Made by a program: the position numbers and the translations under genes. From Myxococcaceae bacterium (GTDB lineage: Bacteria; Myxococcota; Myxococcia; Myxococcales; Myxococcaceae): a stretch of DNA of 33,049 nt. Position 1 is the stretch's first letter. Every line of letters starts with the position of its first letter. Below are positions 22,691 to 30,251 of this stretch, piece after piece. The notes under the pieces are model-generated. The model was not told the DNA's origin. It searched no databases and saw only the letters and a program-made list of their open reading frames with translations. The stretch covers positions 1 to 33,049 of the forward strand of contig JAFGNZ010000062.1 of assembly GCA_016926755.1 (NCBI GenBank), written 5' to 3'.

Positions 22691-23492
22691 TCCCCCCAAG
22701 CCGGGCGAGACCTCGGCTGCTCCCCAACTCCCGCCCGGCGAGCTGCTCGTCTCGTGCGAGGAGCTCGCCGTTGGCTACGGGGAGACGCCCATGCTGCCGG
22801 CCTTCAACCTGAAGATCTACAAGGGCAGCTTCGTGTCCGTGGTGGGCCGCAACGGCTCTGGCAAGAGCACCTGGTTCAAGACGCTGCTGGGGATGATTCC
22901 CCCCGTGTCCGGGCGCGTCGTGAAGCACCGGCCGGAGCTGAAGTGGTCCTACGTGCCGCAGACGGTGGGCATCGACACCATCCTGCCCATGCGCCCCAAG
23001 GAGATGGTGATCTGGGGGCGCCTGTCCGGCTGGAACTTCCTGCGGCCCTTCTCCACCTCGCAGGAGCGGAAGCTCGCCGAGGAGGCCATCGACACGGCGG
23101 GCGCGAGATCCTTCGCCCACCGCCCCTACCGTGAGCTGTCCGAGGGCCAGAAGCAGCGCGCGCTGCTGGCCCGGGTGATCGCCAGCCAGGCGGAGCTCGT
23201 CCTGCTGGACGAGCCCACCGCGGCCATGGACGCCGTGGCCGAGCAGGAGACGATGAAGCGGCTGGTCCGGCTGGCGCGCGACCAGAACATGGCCGTGGTG
23301 GTGGTGAGCCACGATCTGGAGCTCGCCGCCCGGCACGCCGACGTCCTCGTCTTCCTGGACCGGGAGACGCCCTCCATCATCGTGGGCGACGCGCAGACCG
23401 TCTTCTGCTCTCACGCCTTCCGCCACCAGTACGGCGACGAGTACTGCGCTCGCGCCAAATCCGGTTCCCCCCTTGGACACACCCATGGATGA
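22677..23492 (+). CDS. znuC: Zinc ABC transporter, ATP-binding subunit
   Basis: A 271-residue ABC ATPase. Walker A GRNGSGKST is at 57-65, the signature LSEGQKQ at 154-160, Walker B LVLLDEPT at 174-181 and the H-loop His at about 212 (VSHDLE). It energises uptake through ZnuB. The GTG start at 22677 follows GGAGG and lies within the end of the lipoprotein gene, indicating translational coupling. An N-terminal extension of about 25 residues (Pro/Glu-rich) precedes the nucleotide-binding domain, and the C-terminus ends in GHTHG, which may bind metal. Confidence 0.92.
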   Translation: MKTDDPPKPGETSAAPQLPPGELLVSCEELAVGYGETPMLPAFNLKIYKGSFVSVVGRNGSGKSTWFKTLLGMIPPVSGRVVKHRPELKWSYVPQTVGIDTILPMRPKEMVIWGRLSGWNFLRPFSTSQERKLAEEAIDTAGARSFAHRPYRELSEGQKQRALLARVIASQAELVLLDEPTAAMDAVAEQETMKRLVRLARDQNMAVVVVSHDLELAARHADVLVFLDRETPSIIVGDAQTVFCSHAFRHQYGDEYCARAKSGSPLGHTHG

Positions 23493-24345
23493 AATCTCGA
23501 AATGGGAGCAGTTCCAGCTCAGCTTCGAGCTGTTCCGCGATCCCATCCTCTGCGCCCTGGTCGCCGGAGGCGTGCTCGGCTTCCTGAGCGTCTACGTGGT
23601 GCTGCGGCGCATGGTGTTCGTCAGCGCCGCCGTGACCCACTCGGCCGGTCTGGGCGTGGCGCTCGCGTTCTTCGTGGACATCCACCTGGGGCTGAGCGTG
23701 GATCCCATGCTGGGCGCCACCATCCTGTCAGTGATCGCCACGCTCCTGCTGATGCTGGATCCGGCCCGGCTGAAGCTCACGCGCGAGAGCATGCTCGGCC
23801 TGGCCTTCGCGTTCGCCGGCGGCGCGGCCGTGCTGGTGGGCGATCGCATCGCCCAGGAGGCCCATGACATCCAGGGCATCCTCTTCGGCACCGCGGTGCT
23901 CGTCACCCCGGAGAACCTCTACACCGTGGCCGGCGTCGGCGGCGCCATCCTCCTGCTCCAGCTCTGGTGGTACCGGGGCTTCACCTTCGTCAGCTTCGAT
24001 CGGGTGGGCGCCACCGTGCAGGGGCTCCCGGTGCGCATGCTGGATGCGGTGCTGATGATGTCCATCGGCATCATGGTGGGCGTGTCGGCGCGGGCGCTCG
24101 GCTCGCTGCCTGTGTTCGCCTTCTCCACCCTGTCCGCCATCGCCGCGCTGGTGCTGGACTTCCGGCTGGGGTGGACGTTCCTGCTGGCCACGCTCTTCGG
24201 GTGCATCTCCGGCGTGGGCGGCTATCTCTTCGCCTTCTTCTATGACTTCCCCGTCGGCGGCTCGCAGACGGTGCTCGCGAGCGTGCTGGTGCTGCTCACC
24301 GCGCTCCTCCGAGGCGGCCTCAACCTCCTGGATCCCACGCGCTGA
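23485..24345 (+). CDS. znuB: Zinc ABC transporter, membrane permease
   Basis: A 286-residue integral membrane protein of the ABC-3 family with about 8 hydrophobic helices. LRRMVFVSAAVTHSAGLGVALAFF is the typical N-terminal core, and the helices around AVLMMSIGIMVGVSARALGSL resemble the coupling region that contacts ZnuC. The ATG at 23485 overlaps the end of znuC by 8 bases; a TTG four codons upstream is possible. It forms the channel that moves the metal delivered by ZnuA into the cytoplasm and completes the operon 19070-24345. Confidence 0.9.
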   Translation: MDEISKWEQFQLSFELFRDPILCALVAGGVLGFLSVYVVLRRMVFVSAAVTHSAGLGVALAFFVDIHLGLSVDPMLGATILSVIATLLLMLDPARLKLTRESMLGLAFAFAGGAAVLVGDRIAQEAHDIQGILFGTAVLVTPENLYTVAGVGGAILLLQLWWYRGFTFVSFDRVGATVQGLPVRMLDAVLMMSIGIMVGVSARALGSLPVFAFSTLSAIAALVLDFRLGWTFLLATLFGCISGVGGYLFAFFYDFPVGGSQTVLASVLVLLTALLRGGLNLLDPTR

Positions 24346-24377
24346 GGCCAGGGGCATGCCGGGTGTCCTGGGGGGGC

Positions 24378-24408
24378 GCCCGCGCGGTCGATATGCGGCC
24401 GTGCGGGC
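24378..24408 (+). terminator. GC hairpin after the zinc-uptake operon
   Basis: GCCCGCGCGG (24378-24387) pairs with CCGTGCGGGC (24399-24408), including one G-T pair, around an 11-base loop. It lies 32 bases past znuB and 37 bases before the next start codon; the T-run is poor. Confidence 0.55.
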
Positions 24409-24444
24409 AGCGTTGTAGGGGACAGCACATTCCCCGGAGCCTCC

Positions 24445-25914
24445 ATGTCCCACCGCATCCTCCTGTCCTGCCTCCTGGCAGTGATGGCCGGCTGTACCCG
24501 TAGCGCCCGGCCCGACTCCGAATCCGAGACGCCTCGCTACGAGCACGTCTTCCTCAAGCCGCTGGAGGAGGCGCTGGCGGAGACCCAGAAGCTCCTCGCG
24601 GAGAAGGGCTACACCTTCGTCCCCACCGAGGATGAGACGCTGCTGCTCACCCGCTGGCAGAAGACCAACGGGGCGCAGTGGGGCAACGAGTCGGAGTACC
24701 GCTACCTGGTGTCCGGGCTCCGCCTGGGTTCCAAGCAGTCGGTGGTCCGCATCTTCCGGATGTGGCGCACGGAGATCAGCAACAACAGCGAGCAGCGGCC
24801 GAACCTCTACAAGTTCATGCAGTACCACCACACCATCTTCGAAGCGCAGGAGCGCAACCCGATCGAGGAGGTGAACAAGGATCGCGGAGGGATGCACGGG
24901 CTGCGCGATCTACCGCTGGAGAAGGAGCTCGCCCTGCGCCTGGAGTCCGGCGCCGGCATCGAGGTGGTCGCCAGGAACATCGCGCCGGGGGCCGATCGCC
25001 CCCACCTCCGCGGCCCGGACTTCTATCTCGCGCGCTGGAAGCAGGACGTCTCCGGGCCGGCCACCGAGGTGCAGCCCTGCCCCCAGGAGGTCCGTGAGCT
25101 GAACACCCTGCTCAAGCCCCGACTGACGATGCTCATCGGCGAGCAGCTCGGCAGCAGCGAGACTCCCCGCGTCGTGGGTGATGCGGCGTGCCAGTCCGCC
25201 GCCGCGGGCCTCGCTGTGACGCTGGGCCTGTCCATCCCCCGCACGGAGCAGGAGCGCATCAACCGCTACCTGGCCAGCCCCGGCGCCCCTGGCGACCAGG
25301 ACGAGCTGCTGCGCGGCCCGTTCTGGCGCAGGCCGTACCAGGATGGGCGCAGCAGCCGTGCGATCATGGACCTGATTGATCGCATCCGCTCGCTGCGCAC
25401 CTATGGCCTGTTCATCTCCGTGGTGGCCTACGACACGGATGAGGCGACCGGCACCGCGCGCGACGCCCTGCTCTCCGAGGTCTGGGAGAAGCGCCGCAAG
25501 GAGCGCCCGGAGGAGCTCTTCATCATCCTGGCCGGCAACACCCACGCGCGCACCGTCGAGGGGACCTCGTGGGATCGAGACTTCGTCCCCATGGCCAGGC
25601 GCCTGGCGAGCAACGATCCCGGCATGCGGATCTTCGATCTGAGCTACGCGCAGGGCAGGCGCTGGGGGTGCGATCTGAACCGGCAGGCGAAGCTGGTGTG
25701 CACCGTGGTGGGCGCCAGCCCCAGCGAGCGGGTGGCCGCGGCCCCCGGGCAGACCCCCTACGTCAAGCTGTTCGCCCAGCCCACCGAGGAGGGCCACCAC
25801 GGCCTGCTCTACGTGGGGGCGCTCACTCCCTCCATGCCGGCCATCTCGCTGGAGGGCCATGAGCCGCCTCCCGAGTCGAAGGCGCCGCAGCCCCCCAAGC
25901 GGACCCGCGACTAG
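24445..25914 (+). CDS. Large lipoprotein of unknown function
   Basis: A 489-residue protein with a lipoprotein signal (lipobox MAGC, Cys17). After a short Ser/Glu-rich linker comes an N-terminal domain with strands such as YRYLVSGLRL and VVRIFRMWRTE (about 90-112). The C-terminal half holds a hydrophobic strand followed by GNTHARTVEG (about 361-370), reminiscent of the strand-G-N-x-H pattern of ChaN/heme-uptake-like and TraB/Tiki-like folds, but the resemblance is too weak to name a function. The tail is Pro/Lys-rich. It is separated from znuB by a hairpin and about 100 bases, so it may or may not belong to the zinc operon. It converges on the isochorismatase-like gene, 6 bases apart. Confidence 0.75.
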   Translation: MSHRILLSCLLAVMAGCTRSARPDSESETPRYEHVFLKPLEEALAETQKLLAEKGYTFVPTEDETLLLTRWQKTNGAQWGNESEYRYLVSGLRLGSKQSVVRIFRMWRTEISNNSEQRPNLYKFMQYHHTIFEAQERNPIEEVNKDRGGMHGLRDLPLEKELALRLESGAGIEVVARNIAPGADRPHLRGPDFYLARWKQDVSGPATEVQPCPQEVRELNTLLKPRLTMLIGEQLGSSETPRVVGDAACQSAAAGLAVTLGLSIPRTEQERINRYLASPGAPGDQDELLRGPFWRRPYQDGRSSRAIMDLIDRIRSLRTYGLFISVVAYDTDEATGTARDALLSEVWEKRRKERPEELFIILAGNTHARTVEGTSWDRDFVPMARRLASNDPGMRIFDLSYAQGRRWGCDLNRQAKLVCTVVGASPSERVAAAPGQTPYVKLFAQPTEEGHHGLLYVGALTPSMPAISLEGHEPPPESKAPQPPKRTRD

Positions 25915-25920
25915 CGCGCC

Positions 25921-26469
25921 CTAGCGGACCGCGGCGGAGATGGCCTTGAACTCGGGCGAGCCGGCCCGCCCGAGCATGTCGAAGAGCGCGGACTCCACCG
26001 TGGTGACTCGCGCGCCGATCTCCTTGCACAGCTCGAAGCCCACGCGCCGGTCCTCCGCCGAGCGGGAGAGGACCGCGTCCGCGCACAGCCACACCTCGAA
26101 GCCCTTCTCCACGAGATCGCGCGCCGTCTGGAAGACGCAGATGTGCGTCTCCATTCCCACCAGGAGGAGCTGCTTGCGCCCCTGGAGCCCGGCGAGGACC
26201 TCCGGCGTGGCCGCGCTGAACTCCAGCTTCTCCACCGGCTTGAGCTCGCCCAGGCGCTCGCGCAGCCAGGCGTGGGTGGGCCCCAGCCCCTTCGAGTACT
26301 GCTCGGTCACCAGGATGGGCAGCTTGAGCGCCTTGGCCCCCTCGATGGCGGCGCCCGCGCGCTTGAGCATCCGCTCGAGCGGCTCCTTCTCCATGGCCGC
26401 GCAGAGGCGCTCCTGGATGTCCACGACGAGCAGCGCGGCGTTGCCGGAAAGAAGGCGGTAGTGGGGCAT
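25921..26469 (-). CDS. Isochorismatase-family cysteine hydrolase
   Basis: A 182-residue alpha/beta hydrolase of the isochorismatase/nicotinamidase superfamily (YcaC-like). The Asp-Lys-Cys catalytic triad is seen: Asp17 (LLVVDIQE), Lys81 (VEKLEFSA) and Cys111 in GMETHICV, the motif that carries the nucleophile after the usual cis-peptide. The ATG at 26469 directly precedes the first conserved strand; the open frame further upstream is non-conserved. The substrate is unknown; family members cleave nicotinamide, isochorismate, carbamoyl compounds and others. It is alone on its strand. Confidence 0.9.
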   Translation of the reverse strand: MPHYRLLSGNAALLVVDIQERLCAAMEKEPLERMLKRAGAAIEGAKALKLPILVTEQYSKGLGPTHAWLRERLGELKPVEKLEFSAATPEVLAGLQGRKQLLLVGMETHICVFQTARDLVEKGFEVWLCADAVLSRSAEDRRVGFELCKEIGARVTTVESALFDMLGRAGSPEFKAISAAVR

Positions 26470-26762
26470 GGGCTCCTCTGGGAAGGCGGTTCCAGGCTCA
26501 CGAATTGCTGAACCCGCCCCGGCCGTCAAGGGGAGGCCCCCACCCCGAGGAGGCGATGCTCAGCACGAGACCTTCTCCCAGAGGGGAAAGGCGCCGGGCT
26601 CCTGGGGTGCCACTGGCTCCGCGCCTACCACGCGCAGGTGGCGCCCTCGCCCGGCCATGAAGCTCCGGGCGCGCTGCAGCTCAAGGTGGGGCGAGGGAGG
26701 CCCGCCCAGGCACCTCCCTCCGGTGAGGCCTGCGCCTCTATGAGCCCAGCTCTCGGAGGGGC

Positions 26763-27239
26763 TCAGTGCTCGTGCGCACCGGCCTCCTCCTCGATGACGA
26801 TCGAGACGGAGGTCTGCGTCGTGGGGCCGAAGGTGATGGTGTGGGTCCCCACCTTCATGGGGAACGTGTGGCGGCCCTTGATCTCGGTGCACTCGGAGGA
26901 GGAGCTCGCGCTCTCCTCGGAGGCGACCGTCTGGCCGTTCGCGTCCTTGATGGCCAGCGGCACGTCCGCGCTGGTGAAGATGATGTAGTGCACCGCCTCC
27001 GCCGCGGCGAAGGAGACCGTGCCGCCCTTGCCGCCCGCCACGTCGGTGAGCGTGATGTCATAGCGGCGGTGATCGTTGCTCACCGCGGGTGCGCCGCTGG
27101 TGCTCGCGGAGGCGTTGACGGACGAGGCCGGCCCCTCCTGGAGGTGCTCGCACCCCTCGACATCGGGGCTCGCCTCATCGCCGCAGCCGATGAGCAACGC
27201 GGTGGACAGCAGGACAGCGGAAAAGAACTTCAGTTTCAT
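26763..27239 (-). CDS. Lipoprotein with C-terminal His-Glu-His
   Basis: A 158-residue lipoprotein (signal MKLKFFSAVLLSTALLIGC, lipid Cys19). It has a beta-sandwich-like body: YDITLTDV, GGTVSFAAAEAVHYIIF, a VPLAIKDANGQTV stretch and GTHTITFGPTTQTSVSIVIEEE, with cysteines in GCEHLQE and SECTEI and a final AGAHEH. The spread of Cys and His, the HEH tail and the position after a truncated His/Cys protein suggest a metal-related surface protein, but the family is not recognised. The ATG at 27239 opens the signal peptide; the frame upstream to 27320 is a shadow. Confidence 0.7.
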   Translation of the reverse strand: MKLKFFSAVLLSTALLIGCGDEASPDVEGCEHLQEGPASSVNASASTSGAPAVSNDHRRYDITLTDVAGGKGGTVSFAAAEAVHYIIFTSADVPLAIKDANGQTVASEESASSSSECTEIKGRHTFPMKVGTHTITFGPTTQTSVSIVIEEEAGAHEH

Positions 27240-27515
27240 GGTGTGACTCCACGGGTAGGTACAGCGGTACGACAGCCAGTCACCTCGAGCACCGCGCTCC
27301 CTGGAGGGGAGGCCCGGCACGCAAGGCGCAAGAAGGGTAATGCAGGGAGAGCGCGCGCAGCGCGGGAGCCCACGCGTGGCGGAGCCTCACGTCAGCCGAG
27401 GGGACCCCACGCGCGAAGGCTCCGCCGCAGCGACAGCCAGCGCACGTGTGACGGCGAGAAGCCCCCTCGCCCGCACGGCGCGAGGAGGCCGCACGGCGGA
27501 CGCGCTCCGAGCAAC
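27240..27515. other. Intergenic stretch with two hairpins
   Basis: No gene is evident. It holds the inverted repeat GGCGGAGCC (27378-27386) / GGCTCCGCC (27418-27426) and a shorter one CCTCGC (27465-27470) / GCGAGG (27480-27485), either of which could end transcripts coming from the lyase side on the minus strand. The rest presumably holds the promoter of the HEH lipoprotein gene. Confidence 0.4.
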
Positions 27516-27875
27516 TCAGGACAGCGGCGGAGAAGACTTGGGCGCCAGCCGCAGCCGGGCCACGGGCTCCGGGTGGAGCTGCTCCAGCGGGAGCACCGGG
27601 CTGGACTGCGCCTCGGGCTCCGCGCTGATCAGATACCAGGCCGCGGGCATCAGGCCCTCGCGGCGGAGCAGGGTATGCGAGCAGTGGGCCTCGGCGCCGT
27701 GCGCCGGCGTGGCAGCCTGGCTCGTCCGGGTGATGCGCACGTCAGCGAATGAATCCGCGAGCCGCGGAGGTTGCGCGTGCGCCTCGGCCTCTGCCTCGCT
27801 GACGTGGATGAGCTCGCCGTGCTCCAGGCACGTGGCGTGCTGGACGAGGGCGTAGTGCGCCGCGCTGCCCAGCAA
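27516..27875 (-). pseudogene. 5'-truncated relative of the His/Cys-rich protein at 19070
   Basis: The frame encodes a tail matching the small protein at 19070-19489: His, nine residues later Cys-x-Glu-His (HYALVQHATCLEHGE), a second site (EAHCSHTLL) and the end APKSSPPLS against APKSSPPVHA. The membrane anchor that precedes the first His in the other copy is missing: in frame, only six codons lie between the TTG at 27875 and the TGA that ends the upstream lyase gene. No ribosome site is seen before that TTG. I read this as a gene that lost its 5' end, perhaps by deletion fusing it to the lyase gene. A short functional protein from the TTG start is possible but would not be exported. Confidence 0.55.
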
Positions 27876-27893
27876 GCAGGGCGCGGACTTCGC

Positions 27894-29546
27894 TCAGACG
27901 GCGTAACCCATCGCCCCCGCCTTCACGGGAGCGTCCGGATCGAGCATCACGTTGACGCAGGCCACCGTGCCGCTGGCCACCGCGCGCTCCAGCGCTGGCC
28001 GGATCTGTGAGGGCTCCGTGACGTGCTCACCGTGCCCGCCGAGCGCCTCCACCACCTTGTCATACCGGGTGGGGGCCAGCAGCGTGCCCGGGGACTTGTC
28101 CTCGCCGAACATGCTCACCTGCGGCAGCCGGATCTGTCCCCAGGCGGCGTCGTTGCCCACCACGCACACCATGGGTAGCTTGAAGCGCACCGCCGTCTCG
28201 AAGTCCATGCCGTTGAGGCCGAAGGAGCCGTCCCCCTGGATGACCCAGTGGGTGCGCTCGGGGTGCAGCACCTTGGAGGCGATGGCGAAGGGCGCGCCCA
28301 CGCCCAGGCACCCGAGCGGCCCCGGATCCAGCCAGCGGCCCGGGTTGCGCAGCTCGATGACCTTGGCGGCCATGGCCACCCAGTTGCCGCCGTCCGCGAT
28401 GAACACCGGATCCTGCCCCGCCGCGTTGGCCACGTCGGACATCTCCTTGGCGAGCCGGTAGTGGTGGATGGGGACGCTGTCGTCCTTCGTCCACTGCTCC
28501 AGGTCCTTCGCCCGCTTGTCCTCGCGCGAGCGCAGGCCGGACAGGAACGTGTCGCGCTGGAGGCGGGGCGCCGCGTCCGCGAAGGCGGTGAGCGCGCTGA
28601 AGCTGTCGGCGATGATGCCCACGTCCACCCGGCGGTTGCGCCCGATCTCCGTGGGATCGATGTCCACCTGGACGATCTTCGACTCCGCGCTGAAGGTGGG
28701 CTCGGCGCCATAGTTGAGGCGGAAGTCGAACGGGGTGCCGATGACGAACACCACGTCCGCGCCGGAGAGGGCCTCCTTGCGCGTGTGCTGGAAGAAGAGC
28801 GGGTGGCCCGCGGGCAGGCAGCCGCGCCCGGCGCCGTTGAGGTAGACGGGCACCTGGGCCGTCTCGCAGAAGCGGCGCAGCGGCTCCCACGCGCCGTCCC
28901 AGTAGACGGAGGAGCCGGCGATGATGGCGGGGCGCTCGGCGGCCTTGAGCAGCGCCATGGCCTCGTCCACCTTGCGCGGATCCGGCACCTGCCGCGCGTC
29001 CGTGCGGTAGCGCTCCGGCATCTGCAGGCTGGCCTCGTCCGCGCCGTTGCAGAGCACGTCCCACGCCAGCTCCAGGAACACGGGCCCCGGCCGCCCGGAG
29101 AGCGCCACGCGGAACGCCTTGGCCAGGTACAACGGCACCAGCTCCGGGGTGGGCACGCGGTCCGACCACTTGGTGATGCGGTGGAACAGGTCCACCTGCT
29201 CCATCTCCTGCAGCGAGCCGCGGCTCTGGTTGAAGATGGGGGCCGCGCCGCCCAGGAGGATCAGCGGCGAGCTGGCCGCGTTGGCGTTGGCCACGCCGGT
29301 GAGCGCGTCCGTCACGCCCGGCCCCGCCGTCACCACCGCCACCCCCACCCCGCGAGTCACCCGGGCGTAGGCGTCCGCGGCGTGCGCGGCGGCCTGCTCG
29401 TGGCGGGTGTCGATGACCTGGATCCCCTCCTCCACGCAGCCCGCGTAGATGGGCGCCACGTGAAGGCCCGAGAGCGTGAAGATGTGCCGCACGCCCTCCT
29501 TCTTGAGCATCCGCCCGACGAGCTGCCCTCCGGTCACCATGGACAT
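27894..29546 (-). CDS. Thiamine-diphosphate lyase (benzaldehyde lyase / 2-hydroxyacyl-CoA lyase-like)
   Basis: A 550-residue ThDP enzyme of the acetolactate-synthase superfamily. Glu50 (DTRHEQAA) is the cofactor-activating glutamate, and the ThDP motif GDGSFGLNGMDF lies in the C-terminal domain. His29 (LSGLHV) and Gln112 (GSLQEMEQ) fall at the active-site positions His29 and Gln113 known from benzaldehyde lyase, and the segment RPGPVFLELAWDVLCN also resembles that enzyme, so C-C bond cleavage or formation with aldehydes or 2-hydroxyacyl-CoAs is more likely than acetolactate synthesis. No small regulatory subunit is present. It follows the isomerase-like gene by 44 bases on the same strand, probably as an operon. 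Confidence 0.85.
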   Translation of the reverse strand: MSMVTGGQLVGRMLKKEGVRHIFTLSGLHVAPIYAGCVEEGIQVIDTRHEQAAAHAADAYARVTRGVGVAVVTAGPGVTDALTGVANANAASSPLILLGGAAPIFNQSRGSLQEMEQVDLFHRITKWSDRVPTPELVPLYLAKAFRVALSGRPGPVFLELAWDVLCNGADEASLQMPERYRTDARQVPDPRKVDEAMALLKAAERPAIIAGSSVYWDGAWEPLRRFCETAQVPVYLNGAGRGCLPAGHPLFFQHTRKEALSGADVVFVIGTPFDFRLNYGAEPTFSAESKIVQVDIDPTEIGRNRRVDVGIIADSFSALTAFADAAPRLQRDTFLSGLRSREDKRAKDLEQWTKDDSVPIHHYRLAKEMSDVANAAGQDPVFIADGGNWVAMAAKVIELRNPGRWLDPGPLGCLGVGAPFAIASKVLHPERTHWVIQGDGSFGLNGMDFETAVRFKLPMVCVVGNDAAWGQIRLPQVSMFGEDKSPGTLLAPTRYDKVVEALGGHGEHVTEPSQIRPALERAVASGTVACVNVMLDPDAPVKAGAMGYAV

Positions 29547-29590
29547 GCCGTGTCTCCTCTCTTGAGTGGATGAAGCCCTTGTGGCGCCGC

Positions 29591-30184
29591 TCAGGCCGCG
29601 CGCAGCGCCCGCTCGACGAGCACCAGTCGATCATTGCCGAAGTACATGTCCTCCCCCACGAAGAACGTGGGGGCCCCGAAGGCGCCTCGCGAGACGGCCT
29701 CCTCGGTGTTGCGGCGCAGGGCGTCCTTGATCTCCTGGGTCTCGGACCGCGCGAGCGCCGCCTCCGGCTCCAGGCCCGCCGCGCGCGCCAGCTCCTGGAG
29801 CACCTTGGGATCGCCCAGGTCCTTGCCCTCGACGAAGGCCGCCCGGTAGGTCGCGTGGGAGAAGGCGGCGATGCGGCCCTGCTCGGCCGCCACCAGCCCG
29901 AGCCGGTCCGCCTTCAGCGAGTTGACGGGGAAGGCCTCCGGCATCCGGAGCTCCGGCAGCCCCTGGTAGCGGCACCAGTCCAGCAGGTCCTTGCCCAGAT
30001 AGCCGGCCTTGCTCGGGTTGCTGATGGGTGGCACGTTCCCCGTCGCCTTGAACACGGCGCCCAGCAGAAAGAGGCGCCAGCGGAGCTCTGCCCCGGTACG
30101 CTCCGCGAGCGCTTCCACCTGCTCCGAGGCGAGGTAGGAATAAGGGCTGGCGTAGTCGAAGAAGAACTCGAGAGTCTTGGCCAT
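29591..30184 (-). CDS. 2-hydroxychromene-2-carboxylate isomerase-like protein (DsbA/kappa-GST fold)
   Basis: A 197-residue thioredoxin-fold protein. The N-terminus FFFDYASPYSYLAS (7-20) matches the family motif F-D-x-x-S-P-Y-S-Y with Ser13 in the place of the CxxC of true disulfide oxidoreductases. The C-terminal GAFGAPTFFVG supplies the cis-Pro loop. These proteins bind glutathione and isomerise aromatic catabolic intermediates, or act on other adducts. It precedes the ThDP lyase in a probable operon; in the naphthalene pathway this isomerase works just before an aldehyde-releasing lyase step, which makes the pair suggestive. The ATG at 30184 is used; the upstream in-frame codons are not conserved. 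It diverges from the ATP-grasp gene. Confidence 0.87.
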   Translation of the reverse strand: MAKTLEFFFDYASPYSYLASEQVEALAERTGAELRWRLFLLGAVFKATGNVPPISNPSKAGYLGKDLLDWCRYQGLPELRMPEAFPVNSLKADRLGLVAAEQGRIAAFSHATYRAAFVEGKDLGDPKVLQELARAAGLEPEAALARSETQEIKDALRRNTEEAVSRGAFGAPTFFVGEDMYFGNDRLVLVERALRAA

Positions 30185-30251
30185 CGAGAGGCTCCACCCA
30201 GGCACCCCGAAGGTGCCGGGCCGAAGGTTGCGAGGAAGAGGGTTTATCCCC

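Noticed and set aside
24445-25914. ChaN-like heme-binding lipoprotein
   Set aside because: Only one strand plus G-N-x-H segment is similar; no further motif supports the family.
27894-29546. Acetolactate synthase large subunit (ilvB)
   Set aside because: Active-site His29/Gln112 and the missing ilvN neighbour point to the benzaldehyde lyase / hydroxyacyl-CoA lyase side of the family.
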